A DNA stretch of 64,000 nucleotides. It comes from Xylaria sp. FL1777. Lineage: Eukaryota; Ascomycota; Sordariomycetes; Xylariales; Xylariaceae. The DNA lies in assembly GCA_022578965.1 (NCBI GenBank), contig MU400590.1, positions 1 through 64,000 on the forward strand, in the 5' to 3' direction. The stretch's first letter is position 1; each line of letters begins with the position of its first letter. Below are positions 21,308-34,344 of the stretch, in pieces. The notes beneath the pieces are model-generated. The model ran no database searches, was not told where the DNA came from, and saw only the letters and a program-made list of their open reading frames with translations. The translations under genes were made by a program, and so were the position numbers.

Positions 21308-22422
21308 CTATCCAAATGTCTTACGCATAGCCTGGTGCGCAAGCTCGACACCGAGAAACGTAGCCGCGTTAGCTGGGACAGCACGGGCAAGGGCAGGGCC
21401 GAAGCCAGGGAAGAAGGCCTTGAAGCCGCCGCGGGCGTACAACTCACGCACGACGGAGGAGAGGGACACGTTGCCCTCGGCGGTCTGCAAGCGGCTCTTG
21501 ACGGTGTCGACCGGAAAGACGGGGATCCACATGGCAACACCGGCAGCGCCGCCTGCGGCCGTGATGGCGAGCAGACTAAGATCACCTTGGGGTTTCCCGG
21601 TGGTCGGGTCGCGGGGTGTGAGGCGCCGCTTGATGTATTCATAGGCGGCGAAGTAAGCAGCGCTACCCGGGCCGTCTCGGGCAAGTGTAGCGGCGGAGCC
21701 ACGAAAGACGGAGCGCAGGCCGCCTTCGGCGTAGAGCTGACGAACCACGTCGAGACCGCCTTTGTATTTTGGTTCTTCACCGGGCTTGAGCCGCTGGCCC
21801 TGGACTTGGAGAATGACTTTGACACGTTCGAAGGGGGCGGTAATGGCAGTCATGGGGATGGCGGAGAAGAAGCCGGCGGTGGAGATCTGGGCAATAGAGA
21901 GGGAGCCATCCGGAGAGGGCGCGGAGACGGAGGTGACGAGTTGCTTGCCTAGGTCATAGCCCCAGAAAGAGACAGCGACTGTTTCTCTCTCGGTCCGTTA
22001 GCTGATCGCATTCTATACTGGGATGGGCCAGGGTGGCAGAGGAACGTACACATGGGCGTAACACCGACAAGCGGCGCACTGACACCAGCATACAGACCGC
22101 GACGCAAGCCGTCACGGGCAACGCTCTTGCGCACCACATCGATGGCTGAAGAGTAAACACCTCTCTCGGCGGTTTGCATGCGCACCTTGATAAGATCGAA
22201 GGGGTGGCCGACGACAACGGCGCAGACGCCACCGAAGCCGCCGGCCGCAAACGACCTGACCTGCGAGCCTAGACTGTTGGCCACGGCCTTTACATCGGCC
22301 TTGACTTCGTCTTTAGTCTCGGGAATATGCGGTAGACGGTCGGCGACCGGTGCGGGGAGGGTGTCGTGGAGTTTCTGGTTGACGACAGCGCCGTTGGAGG
22401 GTGTTGAGGTCGGAGACGACAT
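21308..22422 (-). CDS. Mitochondrial carnitine/acylcarnitine-type carrier
   Basis: Two exons, 22422-22050 and 21978-21308, with a 71-base intron (GTACGT...ACAG), give 347 residues. There are three mitochondrial-carrier repeats, each with the PxDxxK-like signature: HPFDLIKVRMQ, APFERVKVILQ and FPVDTVKSRLQ. The GVTPMFAVSFWGYDLGK segment formed by the splice is typical of the acylcarnitine carriers (CRC1/AcuH type), which exchange acylcarnitine and carnitine across the inner membrane for beta-oxidation and acetyl-unit shuttling. The upstream in-frame ATG at 22590 would add 56 residues without similarity, so 22422 (MSSPTSTPSNG) is preferred. The N-terminal 55 residues are an unusual hydrophilic extension. 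The substrate assignment rests on overall resemblance; an ornithine-type carrier is less likely. Confidence 0.85.
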
Positions 22423-23824
22423 TGTGACGGTTGTCGCAGACGGATGGAGAGATAGATAGAAAGAGAAGAGAGGCGGGGGAGGAGAAAGAGAAGCGAGCGC
22501 TTCGTGATACAACCAAGGGTGGGAAGACGGGTCACTTCGTCGTTCGTTATCTGGACGTCCGGTACAAAATAGTATAGCCCTGGAGACCAATAGATTATAT
22601 AGTCTATATCGCTTTATGTCGCTTTATATATTTTCTGTGGTCCGTATCGCTCTTGTCGTGTTCGATTTTGGATCTCTCGACCTAGTGCCCTTCGTAGCGT
22701 TCAACTTGCTACTCTATACACAGGAACATGGTTCGGGTCGATCGGTTATTCGCAGATGCTCCCGGGAGACAAGTCCGTCATTCAGTTCGTCCGTTAGATC
22801 GTTCAGTCAGTCTATCCCTAGTAAGGCCGTAGCGAGAAGAGAACCCCCGGAGGGTTGAAGCAAACGGAAATAAAACGTGGTTCGAGGTATTAAAAAGAAA
22901 AAAAAAGGGGGGGGGGGCGGTTTAGAAATGCGCGCACCGCACCATACACATATGAGTTCTGTCTGTCTCACCGTGCCTACCTAGGTAGACTGAATGATTC
23001 AATCAATCAATCTTTCAGAGTCGGCAATTGGCGGCCGAGCCGGTAAAACGACGTCAGTCAGGTGCCTCGGCTCAAGGGAAATCCCACTCCCATTGAAATA
23101 CCTACCCCACATGATTCCACATCTGCACCTAGCGCACTGCTACTAGCCATGCCTCTCAAATGCATAACCCACAACTGCTCTGAAGATGCCCATGTCTCTG
23201 GCATGTGGCATGTGAGGTGGGGGAAAAGTGGAGTGCTAGATATATATATTTACTATAATACAACACTGGCGCGGTTGGCGCGGCAGTCTGAATTCTTCTG
23301 GTACTATGAACATTATTATGAGACGGTTAGTCTGGCTAGGGACTATGTAAGGTACAAATCAGCCACCACGCGAATTCCAATAGAGCGAACCCAACTCACT
23401 AGATCATTCAGACAATAGGTGGCTAGCCACGTAAGGGAACCAGACTGAGTCAACACCATTCCAGTCTTCCTACTACTGTATGCAAATCCAATCAAATAAA
23501 TAAGAAAGCGCTGTCCTCAGCGGCAAATATAAATATCCTTCTTTTTCTCTTCATACATTACATTACTCTATCTCGAATGACATGCTGTATCGTTACTTTG
23601 TCATCCATGTTTCATTTGCAATCCATCTGGCAAATTAAGTCAAGGCAAGGAAGGCTCTATTTCCCATTGCCTACCAAGTATCTAGGTATACATATATATG
23701 CTGACACAATTCACGTCTCGCAAATTTATATACTACCCCCATAAACTACAGTCCGATGTTTATATTGTGCGTGCCCACGCCTTTAAGAAACCCCCCTCCC
23801 CTCTCTACATTTATTCAGCAGCAA
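22423..23824. other. Gap between carrier and zinc transporter genes
   Basis: It includes the carrier promoter. A homopurine run of A's followed by about ten G's lies near 22895-22918. A single CCTACCTAGGTAG unit occurs near 22977. No coding frame is convincing. Confidence 0.45.
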
Positions 23825-25595
23825 CTAGAAACCGCCCGGGAGCCTGGGCGACAGCGGACTCACACGGCCCATGCCACACCAACAGGTCCCGTCACCTTCA
23901 CGTTCCATCTGAATCGTGACATCAATCCCTTGCCTGGCAAGGTAGTTCCGAACTCTATCACGAACTTCTTCGAGATCAGCACCCCGCAGGGCCGCCACAT
24001 GCATGACACCTTGAAGCTTTCCTCCAGATTCGCTGCCGGTTCTGTCGTCAGTCCAGAATTTAGGAACGGAGTACGACGCTACACCACGCTGATTGGTGAT
24101 CTCGGAGAGCGTGTTGCGAAGATTGTATTCCGTGTCCGCCGTATTGGTCAACAGCAGTCGCTGTGCCGATGATTTGACCAGAGGTATCGCTGTAATGAGG
24201 ATGAGGTAAGCAATCAAGAAAGACGCTAGAGGATCCCATCCTGACCAAGGCATTAGGTAGGTTAGCGCTGTGGAAACAATGACCGACGCGCTTCCCAGTG
24301 TGTCGGCAAGAATGTGTAGGTAAATCCCATGCATGTTTTCGTTTTCATGACTGTGGCCCCCGTGGTGGGAATGTCCATGGTCATGCCCATGCTTCTCAGA
24401 GGTACTGTGATCATGATGATCATGATCTAGGTTCTTTCCGTGGCTATGGCCATGACTATGGTTGTGAGCATGAGAGTGGCCGTGATGATGATGAGAATGG
24501 TCGTGGCCATGATGATGGCCGTGAGAGCCAAAGGCAAATATTCCCAATAAATTGACTATTAGTCCCATGGTACTGACAACAAAGAGCTCTCCTAAACGCT
24601 TCGTCTCTCTACCTTCTAATAATCTTTCAAAGGCCTCAAACATGATTTCGAGACTAATTAGTCTAGCGAAGAGTTAGTATGTGACCATGAAACGTCTCCA
24701 GTCTCTTACATTAGGAAAACCCCGTTGGCGAAACCACTCAGAGTCTCAACCTTTCCAAACCCATACGGGAACCTTTCACTGGGTGGCCATTTACTCATGA
24801 CGGAAGCGAACAGTCCTACAGCTAGCGCAACACAGTCGAAGAACATGTGTATGCTGTCGCTGAGAAGTCCCAAGGAGTCGGTAAGATAGCCGTAGACAGC
24901 CTGTATGGTCATAAAGCTGAAATTGACCCTACCAACACCCGAAGTCAGTATGCATATGGCGTAGGATGAGTGAAAAGGGACCGGACACACCCCATGAAAT
25001 AGAAGATACGTCGTGAGTCCTTGTCCGTCATGATGGCATGGACAAGTGGCCATCTGGAAGTGTACGGAAGCAGGAGTCCGGTAAACCTCGAAAATCCATG
25101 GGGGTGCCCATGTTGAGGTTCGTGGATATGATGATCATGACCATGGCCGTGGTCATGGTCATAGTCATGGTGTTGGGCGTCATCGTGGGAATGTGTATGG
25201 CTGTGAGATGCGACCTCTACCTTGGTCTCCCCAGGGCTCGGTAGGTCTTCCGTGTTTTGGCGCAGAGGAGACGGTCGGTTCTCTCGTCGTTGTAAGGGAA
25301 CAAATGAGTTGGCACGGTATTGCGACATGTTTTGGCGGGAATAGGTTGTGACATCTTCTTCAATGTTTTCGTAGCTATGACTATGGCTGTGGCTATGGCC
25401 ATGACCATGGCTGTGGTTGTAGCTGTGGGATCGCATGGACGAGGCATTGGATAAACTCGAGCGCGACCTAGAATGACCAAACGAAGGAGGCGAATGGCCG
25501 TGACTATGGATACGGTCGATGGAGCTGTGAGGACTATGGCCATGGCCATGGCTATGCGGCAGGGGTGCCTGTGGGAGAGCGTATGATGAGGCCAT
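23825..25595 (-). CDS. Cation diffusion facilitator zinc transporter (ZnT5/ZnT7/Msc2 subgroup)
   Basis: Three exons, 25595-24991, 24928-24710 and 24662-23825, with introns of 62 and 47 bases, give 553 residues. The membrane core begins FYFMGVNFSFMTIQAVYGYLTDSLGLLSDS. The two intramembrane zinc sites are complete: SDSIHMFFD (HxxxD, helix 2) and HILADTLGS (HxxxD, helix 5). The cytosolic loop between helices 4 and 5 is extremely His-rich. An unusual extra feature is a 190-residue N-terminal region also crowded with HGHSHSH repeats. The HMFFDC/WPPSERFPYGFGKVETLSGFANG block resembles ZnT5/7 and yeast Msc2, which move zinc into the ER/Golgi. A start at 25631 would add 12 residues. It is shorter than Msc2, so the subgroup call is moderate. 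Confidence 0.88.
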
Positions 25596-27528
25596 GATGT
25601 GTTTGTCAAGAGAGGCGCCTACCCACGACACGTCGAATTGCTATAAGCAAGTCGTATTCCCACTACCGGTTGCTGAACAGGGGAGAAGAGAGGACAGGAG
25701 TCTTAGAAGATTGGATTGTAGCGATAGACAGATGGGGGTGGTATTGCGTCGCCTTATCGCATAGAGGTCGAGCTAACGTCCTGCTATCGTCACTATCTTC
25801 GTTGTCGTTGTTAAATTCGCGTCCGGCGGTGTCGATGACGAAGCAATCAAGTACAACCCATCCACCACTTTATCATTCACGACAGATCTCGTGCCAATTA
25901 CCGAGGTAGATCGTGGTTGCACAACGTCGTTGAATTGACTATTTTAGACTGAGACATCCGCATTCGGCACGGCAGGGAGTCAAAGTAGTCGTCCTGTAGT
26001 CAATCGGTCGGGTCGGATCTGATCTGGTTTAGACAGATACGGTAGATGATCCATCTACGCAGTACACGTTTTCAGGATGATTGCGCGCAACCGGGTTTAT
26101 CAAGAGGCAGGGATGGCACGGAGGATTCAAAAACATCAGATGCTTAGCGCAGCGCCTACACGCATGGTGTATAGTGTACGGAGCACTATAGAGATCTACA
26201 TAAAAACAGAAGATAAGTGTTATAGAGAGGAGGAATGAAAAAGGGGCAACAAAGGACAAAGAGTAAGAGAGGAAGGACATGGATCCCAGTCTGTATTGTT
26301 CAAAGATGGATAGGAGTTGGAGATGCTGATCTGTATGTGTATTTGACCTTCCTTTTGTTGTCTATACTTAAGCCGTAGGTAGAAGTGTAGTGTATACCAG
26401 CTGCACTAATAAGTATCTACATACATAGATTACGCAGTAAGTATGTACCCACCTAGGTAGGTACCAACAGTACCTACTATACCTACATTACTATATAGGT
26501 ATCCTGTAGTACCTATAATGAGCTATAATGACCTATAATTAGGGGAGGGGCGTTTTTTAAATCTGCTTTAACCTAGAACAAGGTACCTGGTAAAAAAAAA
26601 ATAGGCTTGCCCCACTACTTACAGTAATACCTAACCAGGTCCCTACCTAGGTAAGTAGGCGTTTAAAGGTAAGTACAGTACATACTTTCTTAAGTAAGCA
26701 GATATACCCAGTCCTAGGTAGGTACTTATACACACTGCTATTACTAGGTATCAATAGACGTAAATACATCAAAAGTAATTATCACAACATGATGTATGTT
26801 AAGATGCAGGTTTAGTCCGCACTATCTATAAAAGTAGTATACCTAATAAGGTAAAACATATGTACTGTGCACATGTGGTATTAGAGATAAAGTAGGTATA
26901 CTACGTAGGTACATAATAAGTATAGCTCATGCTTACATACACTTACCTACAAAGGTTAGTAAGCAGCACATGCAAAAGAAATGAAAAGGCATAATACTAT
27001 CAGTGCCATATACCGGTATGTTAAGGTGATTAACAATGATTTTCCTATTAAAGCACAACAACAATAAAATAATGTAGCATTGAGTTGTTAGACATAGGTC
27101 TCGAAAATTTGGTTATATGTGTTAAAGTGACTCATGCTACACTAAATTGTCCCTATGACTCAACAGGTCGTGGGGTTGCCCATGCAAAAGCAAGCTATTA
27201 AGTGCTAGTGACTAGAACAATGCGTTTTGTTACTTGTAGGTACCTTTTCTATACAAACAAGCCCTACTTCTACAGTGGAGATCCAATGCCAGTATAAGTA
27301 CAACAGTGTAGTGCACCTGGGTATAGGCTACGGGCACCTGGGGAGCATTGGTAGCACATGCAGAGAAGGAAGAAAAAAAAAAAACAAGAAAAAAATAAGT
27401 TCACCATTCAGCAACGACTTGTGTAAAAATATTTCTCTCGCTCACCTTCGAAATTTCACCACCCAACACGCCATCGAGATAAAGATCACAACAACATCAC
27501 AGAAACATATTTCAGAGTTGCGATCACA
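25596..27528. repeat. Gene-free region with a large TACCTA/TAGGTA repeat cluster
   Basis: The first 600 bases hold the transporter promoter. From about 26370 to 26960, units such as ACCTAGGTAGGTACC, AGTACCTACTATACCTAC and TATAGGTAT recur in both orientations. A run of A's lies near 26594 and another (AAAAAAAAAAAACAAGAAAAAA) near 27375. 27170-27528 is the presumed CTP synthase promoter. No gene is recognised. Confidence 0.6.
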
Positions 27529-30092
27529 ATGCATTACATTCTCGTTTCGGGTGGTGTCATTTCGGGTATTTTGTTTTCTCGTCCATCTTCACTTCAATAG
27601 CCTGATCGCTAATGCCCCGCCAGGAGTCGGAAAAGGCATCATAGCCTCGTCCACGGGACTTGTATGTTGTTGCTTATTTTCTTCTCGTAAATGACCAGTT
27701 GTATTTATCATGAATGTCTCGACTAATCTCTTCCTCAGCTTCTTCAGTCTCTCGGATTTCGTGTCAGCTGCATCAAGGTACCGTATACCACCACATGGAC
27801 TATACAAACCTGGTTGCTGATTCTGTGAATAGATCGACCCGTATGTGTCTGTAGATGCTGGTCTCATGGCCCCTGCCGAACACGGTGAATGTTTCGTTCT
27901 AGGTTCTGGCTCCGGTTAGTAATACCTATCTAACCCTTGCTATACTCTACCACACTTTGTATGCCCAAATGCGTATCTACTACATTACACGACTGGTAAA
28001 CACTAAATATTGTGACCCTATACAGAGGTCGACTTAGATCTAGGGAATTATGAGAGATACTTATCTCTGAGTCTTACCGGCGACAACAATATCACCACTG
28101 GCAAGGTATATCTTGACGTCATTTCAAAGGAGAGGAAAGGCGCCTACCTAGGTCGTACTGTCCAGATTGTGCCTCATGTTGTCGATGCCATCAAGGACTG
28201 GATCAAGCGTGTGGCTCATACCTGCGTCGATGGTTCCGGAGAAGAGCCTGATGTTTGTATTATCGAGTTGGGGTATGTTACTACTAGCCACCCCTGAAGT
28301 GAGCTAAATGCACGCTAGTCCCCGAGACTACCATATCTTGGGTGATACAGCGGCAGTCAAATTGTAGGAAAGAATCCTCTGCTAACCAATGATTTCGTAA
28401 TCAGAGGAACTGTGGGCGATATCGAGAGCGTGCGTAGTATCCTTTCCGTCGTCTACCTGTCTACCTCGGCCCTTTGGTATGAGCGAGCTTGTCTCCCTGG
28501 CTGATGCTCAAGATTCAACAGATGCCCTTCCTTGAGGCTCTAACTCAATGTATGTACCTCGTAATTACCTTGTCATAAGATGCGTCATGGGCCCAGGGAA
28601 CAATCAGGCGAGAGATAGGATGATTCGCTTGTTAACTGACATTGTTTTATAGTACGACATGAGGCTGGCAGCACCAACTTTGCCACCATCATGGTTAGCT
28701 ATGTCCCTGTGATTCATGGAGAACAGAAGACAAAACCTACACAACATGCCGTCAAAACTGTTCGCAGCCATGGCTTAATCCCTGATGTGGTATGTTCAAG
28801 CATCTACTCGAGTAAATCCTTTGCTAATCAGGGTGTAAGATCGCTTGTCGATGCGAAAAGCCTCTCGACGACGGAACGGTCCGGAAAATCTCACTTCACT
28901 GCCAAGTTGAAATGGATCAAGTTGTCGTCGTAAGGGATATGCCAACCATATACCAAGTTCCAGTACTTCTACGCGAACAGAAGATGGTTCCCCTGCTTCT
29001 GTCTAAGATGAGTCTATCCCCTGAGTCCATCCCCAAACCCCGCATAGCCAAAGGTGGTGAACTCTGGGAGGCCTGGAGATCTGTTGCTACTGCGGATTAT
29101 ACGGCAACTGTCAGCATTGCCCTTGTTGGTAAGTATGTTGGCTCACCTGACGCCTACATGAGCGTCACAAAAGCTCTCGAGCACTCCTCAATGCATCTAC
29201 GTCTGAATCTCAAATTGCTCTGGATTGATGCCGAGCATCTCGAACCTGGGATGAAAATCAGCGATTCAGAAAAGTATCAAAAAGCCTGGGACGCACTCGA
29301 TACAGCCTCCGGTCTAATCATTCCTGGGGGGTTCGGCAGACGAGGTGTGTTAGGTATGATGTTGGCATCCAAGTGGGCTAGGGAGAAGAGTATTCCCTTC
29401 TTAGGTGTAAGTTTGGTTCCAGTGTCCTCCCGCTTTCACTTCTGACTGCTTTACTAGGTATGCCTTGGTTTCCAAGTAGCCGTCATGCAAATTGCACGAG
29501 ATGAATGCTCTTTACTACATGCAGACTCTGAGGAGTTTGTTACAGCGCCAAAGGAACCAGTCATCATATACATGCCTGAATTAGACCGTGAGAATATGGG
29601 AGGCACTATGCGTCTTGGTCTACATGAGACCATCTTCCAAGAAGGTAGCGAATGGTCCAAGATCCGAGCGCTATACGGCGGAGCTCAAGGAGTCAAAGAG
29701 AGACATCGACATAGATACGAAGTCAATCCTCAATTTGTGGATCGGTTGCAAGAGGCAGGTATCCATTTTATCGGCAAGGACGAGACTGGGCAGCGTATGG
29801 AGATTCTAGAGTTGAAGAATCACCCCTATTTCGTCGGTATGTCTTAACAGGGCCCCCATGTTGCTGTTGTTGTTGCGTAGACGAACTGATGACGACAGGA
29901 ACACAATTTCACGCCGAGTATCAATCACGAGTCCTTGCTCCCAGCGTAAGTGTCTTAAGTTTTCAATTAAACTGCAGGTGCTGATATTAAATGCTGACAA
30001 TCCACCAGAAACCCTACCTCGGCTTTGTAGCCGCCAGTGCTGGTTGTCTCGATGAGGTTCTCAAGGCGCAGGTAGCCAATGGCTTGAAATGA
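27529..30092 (+). CDS. URA7: CTP synthase, intron-rich and divergent
   Basis: It makes CTP from UTP, ATP and glutamine (cytosolic). The frames look broken, but splicing restores one: exons 27529-27565, 27624-27661, 27739-27777, 27833-27914, 28026-28272, 28405-28429, 28522-28549, 28653-28789, 28840-29406, 29458-29836, 29899-29945 and 30009-30092 give 569 residues. The synthetase domain has [29 protein letters not shown] (Mg ligand Asp), IELGGTVGDIE (Mg ligand Glu) and GEQKTKPTQ. The glutaminase domain has the oxyanion loop PGGFG, nucleophile Cys in GVCLGFQ, the lid RHRHRYEVN, and His/Glu in QFHAEY. Oddities are LGSGSE where yeast has [14 protein letters not shown] for FHPEYTSK, and eleven introns including very short coding exons (25, 28 and 37 bases). 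All catalytic residues remain, so it is probably functional; it may be a second, faster-evolving copy. Confidence 0.88.
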
Positions 30093-31553
30093 GGTGGCAA
30101 GGATCGAGACGGCGCGAAACAATCCCATATTGTCATGTCCACGCGCTGTGTTACGCGGTGCTCGACCCTTGGCGATCTCGACTCCATTGTTGCATTTCGG
30201 CTCACGAATCCACATGCGCTCCTCATGGCAAAGCCGCATCATGTTTTCATGTAAGTAGATGTTTTCATATAGGTCTGTTAGGCCACAAGTGGAAGTGCCA
30301 ACCAGCCGAACATTGAGCAGACACTTACAAATACTCTCAGGGATCGTGGCCACGGCAGCACCTTGCAACCCTTTTCAACTTCAAAACTACCTCTTAAAGT
30401 CCCTCGGTAGGTCAGTCTCCACGGGACAGCTTCGGAAGACAGTCTTATGTAAGCTGTGTGAAGTAGCTACAAGGCAAGTCTCGTACTTTTTTCTATATGT
30501 CGCATCAGGAAAAAACAGTAAAAAAAAACAGTAATGAGTACCCGAAAGACAAAGACGAAGACGAATATTGAATAAACAACGGGCAACAGTAAGCAGACAC
30601 ATAGACACAACAACAGCATCAATGCCCATATGTCTTCGTAAGTGCTAGCTATGGCTGCAGTGACCGCATCTTTGCCTATGTAAATCCGCTGTGAGAATCG
30701 GCTTTGGTTTTGGAATTTGTTACCAGAAGAGAAGGAGGGGCGCGCCTCTTATTAAGAAAGCGGCATGATTAAGTGGTGGATGATGGCAAAGCATATCCGC
30801 GGCTGGGTCAGTATAAAAATGCGCACGCAATATTTGTCTTTGCTCTTGAATTCTCAGACAAGGCATATTAGATAGTCTCACTTGCCCGCGATGGGAGATA
30901 ACATGATGCAGACATTATCACGTCATCTCATCTGACTTCTCCCGTGTATTGAGAAATGGTACAAGGGGTCAAACCGCACAATCCGTTTTGGTGTTGTGGC
31001 GGCACACAGCAGCAATATCATACAATAAAACCAACTTGTTTAACTCTTTAAGACTTTTAGCCTGTGAGCTCTATTAGGTACCTTATATAAGTGTGTAACT
31101 AGCCATTCATTAATTGTAGAGCGAATATTCAGATAGCTGTTGATAGATGGTTTTAACATGATCGGTATTGAACAGGTATTATGTACCTAAGGTACCCTAC
31201 CTACATATTGGTATCTGGGGCCTAAAATAGGTCCCTACGGCATACAGCTTCAAAACCGTCGGCTGCCCTCATTGGTCCACATATACCATATACAGTAACA
31301 CAATGCACCCAGTGGACCTCGACTATTAGTCCTCTTAATATCAAAGACAGTTTGATTCGCCACTTTTCAATCATCTGCGAAAAGTATTGACTGCAAGTGC
31401 TCATCAGTACACGACACGTAAAGTCGGAATATAATCGAGTGCATATAATTCTGAAGATTCTAGATGGAAAAGGGGGTCGTTATCATCATTGTGACTCTCT
31501 ATACGCCGAGACTATCGTCTCACTCCAGACATCGACGGTGAAGCTCAGAAAAG
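30093..31553. other. Gene-free stretch between CTP synthase and ALG1
   Basis: Open frames are short and unrecognised. A tract of A's occurs near 30515-30532. Single GGTACC/TACCTA units occur near 31080 and 31175-31205. Confidence 0.45.
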
Positions 31554-33106
31554 ATGTCACCACTTACCACGATTCTATGGTTTACCTTAGGCGGGCTATT
31601 TATAGCCACAGTCACAGTCCTTCTCTTGTCACCCTCTCGATATGAGAGGCCTTCAGCAACCTCTGACAATGCTTCTGTGTCCGTGCAGATCTTGGTCCTG
31701 GGGGACATTGGCCGAAGCCCCCGTATGCAGTATCATGCTCTGAGCATTGCTAGACACGGTGGCACCGTTCATCTCATCGGGTATGATGGTATGTCTATCA
31801 TTCTATACGTTTATCTTATCCTTTACACGACATCAGCAACCTCCTAAGAGGGAACGGGGGAAGCGCTTCATACTATGCCTAACTGACATAACTCCCAGAG
31901 TCAGCACCTCATCCAGATCTTCTCACAAGTCCTAATGTCACCATTCATGCCCTGGCAACCCCCCCAAAGATTTTAAGATCTTCCTCCATCCCCTTTATCA
32001 TCTCTGGTCCTCTCAAAGTCCTATGGCAAGTAGGCACCCTCCTGCACACCCTGGGCTACACGACACCAGCATCAACATGGCTCTTAGTTCAGGTAAATTA
32101 CAGACTAGCCTATCTTGCTCTATCCACCCTGTTCTACCGAATATACTAACAAGTAATACAGAACCCCCCTTCAATCCCAACCTTAGCCATATCCTTCGTA
32201 GTCTCTGTTCTGCGCAACACGGAGCTAATGATAGACTGGCACAACTACGGCTGGACTATTCTCTCTGGTACAAAGGGCCCGTCGCATCCCTTCGTGGCAC
32301 TATCCAAAGCGTATGAATGCTTCATGGGACAATGCGCCCCAACAGCAAACATAACCGTGACGCACGCGATGAAACGTTCGCTGCTCGGCCCACCATACAA
32401 CATTACCCAGTCACCCATCGTAACGCTACACGACCGACCCGCAGCCGTCTTCCAGCCGCTTTCGTCTAGGTCGGAGCGGGAGGCTCTCCTCACTAGATTA
32501 CACGCGACCGCGCCGTTTGCGGAAAGCGTGTTATCTGGTAAGATGAAGTTGGTTGTAAGTAGCACGTCATGGACAGCGGACGAGGACTTCTCACTACTCC
32601 TCGGCGCACTTGTAGCCTACGCCAAAACAACGCACATGCCCATCGTAGCAATTATAACAGGCAAGGGGCCTCAGAAGGCCGCGTACGAAGCAGAAATCCA
32701 AGCGCTGCAGGAGGCCAATCGTCTCCCAGGAATCCATATTCAGACAGCCTGGCTATCGATCAACGATTACGCAGGACTTCTTCGCAGCTCCGATCTAGGC
32801 GTTTGTCTGCACAAGTCAAGTTCGGGCGTGGACCTGCCGATGAAGGTGGTGGACATGTTCGGGTCGGGGCTGCCGGTAGCGGCATACTCGGCATATGCGA
32901 GCTTCGACGAGCTGGTGAAAGAGGGTGTGAACGGGTGCGGATTTGAGACGGCGGGCGAGCTCGCGGGTCTTCTAGCGAGACTATTCAATGGCAAAGACGA
33001 GGAGGAATTGGCGAAGCTACGGAGGGGTGCGAGGGAAGAGAGCGGGTTGAGGTGGGATGAGGAGTGGGATCGCGTGCTCGGGCGTGTCTTCGGGTTTACA
33101 GAATAA
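31554..33106 (+). CDS. ALG1: Chitobiosyldiphosphodolichol beta-mannosyltransferase
   Basis: Three exons, 31554-31788, 31899-32092 and 32162-33106, give 457 residues in frame; both introns have CTAAC branch points. The enzyme (GT33) adds the first mannose to the lipid-linked GlcNAc2 on the cytosolic ER face for N-glycosylation. Visible parts are a single N-terminal membrane segment ([19 protein letters not shown]), the start of the first GT-B domain ([15 protein letters not shown]), [39 protein letters not shown] and the acceptor/donor-site block [18 protein letters not shown] plus [11 protein letters not shown]. Length and all family landmarks agree. Identification is firm. Confidence 0.95.
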
Positions 33107-33620
33107 GAAATGACCAACCAGTAAGCCATCAGCAAGGTCATACAACCATCATCAAACCTCGGTTGTTCGCCACGAACTAACTAGCCCATAATTATGGAAA
33201 TACCAAGCGATTTGCATTAGAAGAACAGATCCATGAATGAATAAATCAAATCTGAAAGACACAGCCCATATGGAAGAAAGAAAGGGCGAAGAAACCACCA
33301 AATCCAAATGTCCTGTAGCTATGCAACGAACTCCGAAACGATGCCCATCGCTAGCTGGGGAATAATGCTGATGACGACCACCAGGAAGATAATGGCGGTA
33401 AAACACGCTGAAGACCTGATGTCCAATGCTCCGTCATTGTCACCACGCATGCAGAAACCCTCTCCGCATTCTCTACACTTTGTTATTATGAATTTCAACG
33501 CAGTCCTAGCCTAGGTAGATAGTATTGATGCAGAACCCACCCGTCTAGCTCAAAGTGTTCCCACGACTCCAGCGCAAATATATAAATCCCAACCTCTTCC
33601 CCCCTCTCGCCCTTTCGCCT
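33107..33620. other. Gap between convergent ALG1 and UBC7
   Basis: It holds the 3' sides of ALG1 (plus) and UBC7 (minus). A short minus-strand frame at 33406-33152 has no recognisable feature. Confidence 0.4.
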
Positions 33621-34344
33621 TTAATCACTTTCACCCAAGCTCGCTTTAACACACTGCCGTACCCTCTTCCTAAACTCCTTGGGACCACCTTCGCGTTCGG
33701 CACGCAGAAGTTTAGCCGCATCAAGATTGGCGGGGGAGTCCTCGTTCGGTTCGCTGAACAAGCTAATGACACTCAGGAGGATAGTCTCGGGGGTTTGGAC
33801 CGGCGTCCACCTTTCGTTAGCGCTCTCGTAGCCGTAAGAGTCCTCGCCGGGGGGGTGCAAGATAGAGATGCACAGTTCGCCGGTCGGGTAGATGTTCGGG
33901 TGGAAGGGGATGGGGGGTTGGAAGACAAGCTGGGGTGGCATAAGCGGGTACTCCGGGGGGAAGGTGAGATGTGCGCGGAAGATGGCTCCTAGGTAAGTAA
34001 ACGAATGACTTAGCGAATGTCTTCCTCTTGGGCGAGGCATTTCTGGTGCAGGAAGTTAGGTAGCTAGGTAGAAGTAAGTCGGTACAATGTGGTATCACAT
34101 GGCATGATAATGTTAGTTGATCACGGGCGAATAATAAGAAGTACATACCACCATAATACTTGCAATCGTCGTGAATCATAAGCGAGACCTCCCACTGGAA
34201 GACATTGCTATCGTGAACGAGGCCCACCGAGATGCCGGAGAGGTCCTTGGCCGTGTTGATCTCCTTGAGCTGTCGCTGCAACAATGTCCCAGCCGCGCTG
34301 TTCTGTGCATTGGACGTGGTCATTTTCCTTTTATTATTATCCAT
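33621..34344 (-). CDS. UBC7: Ubiquitin-conjugating enzyme E2, UBC7/UBE2G type
   Basis: Two exons, 34344-34149 and 33988-33621, with a 160-base intron, give 187 residues. The catalytic cysteine is in GELCISILHPPGED, and it is followed by the extra acidic loop (HPPGEDSYGYESANERW) that marks the UBC7/UBE2G/CDC34 branch. YPLMPPQLVF and HPNIYPTG are standard E2 core motifs. The UBC7 branch serves ER-associated degradation at the ER membrane with Cue1- and Hrd1-type partners. A second in-frame ATG seven codons downstream (34323, MTTSNAQ) would give a more usual length. The intron falls just after KYYGG, at the end of the second beta strand. Confidence 0.92.

Noticed and set aside
21185..21952. 255-codon plus-strand frame
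   Set aside because: It is a shadow of the GC-rich mitochondrial carrier exon on the minus strand.
27529..30092. CTP synthase as a frame-shifted pseudogene
   Set aside because: The frames look broken, but eleven GT-AG introns restore one 569-residue protein with all catalytic residues.
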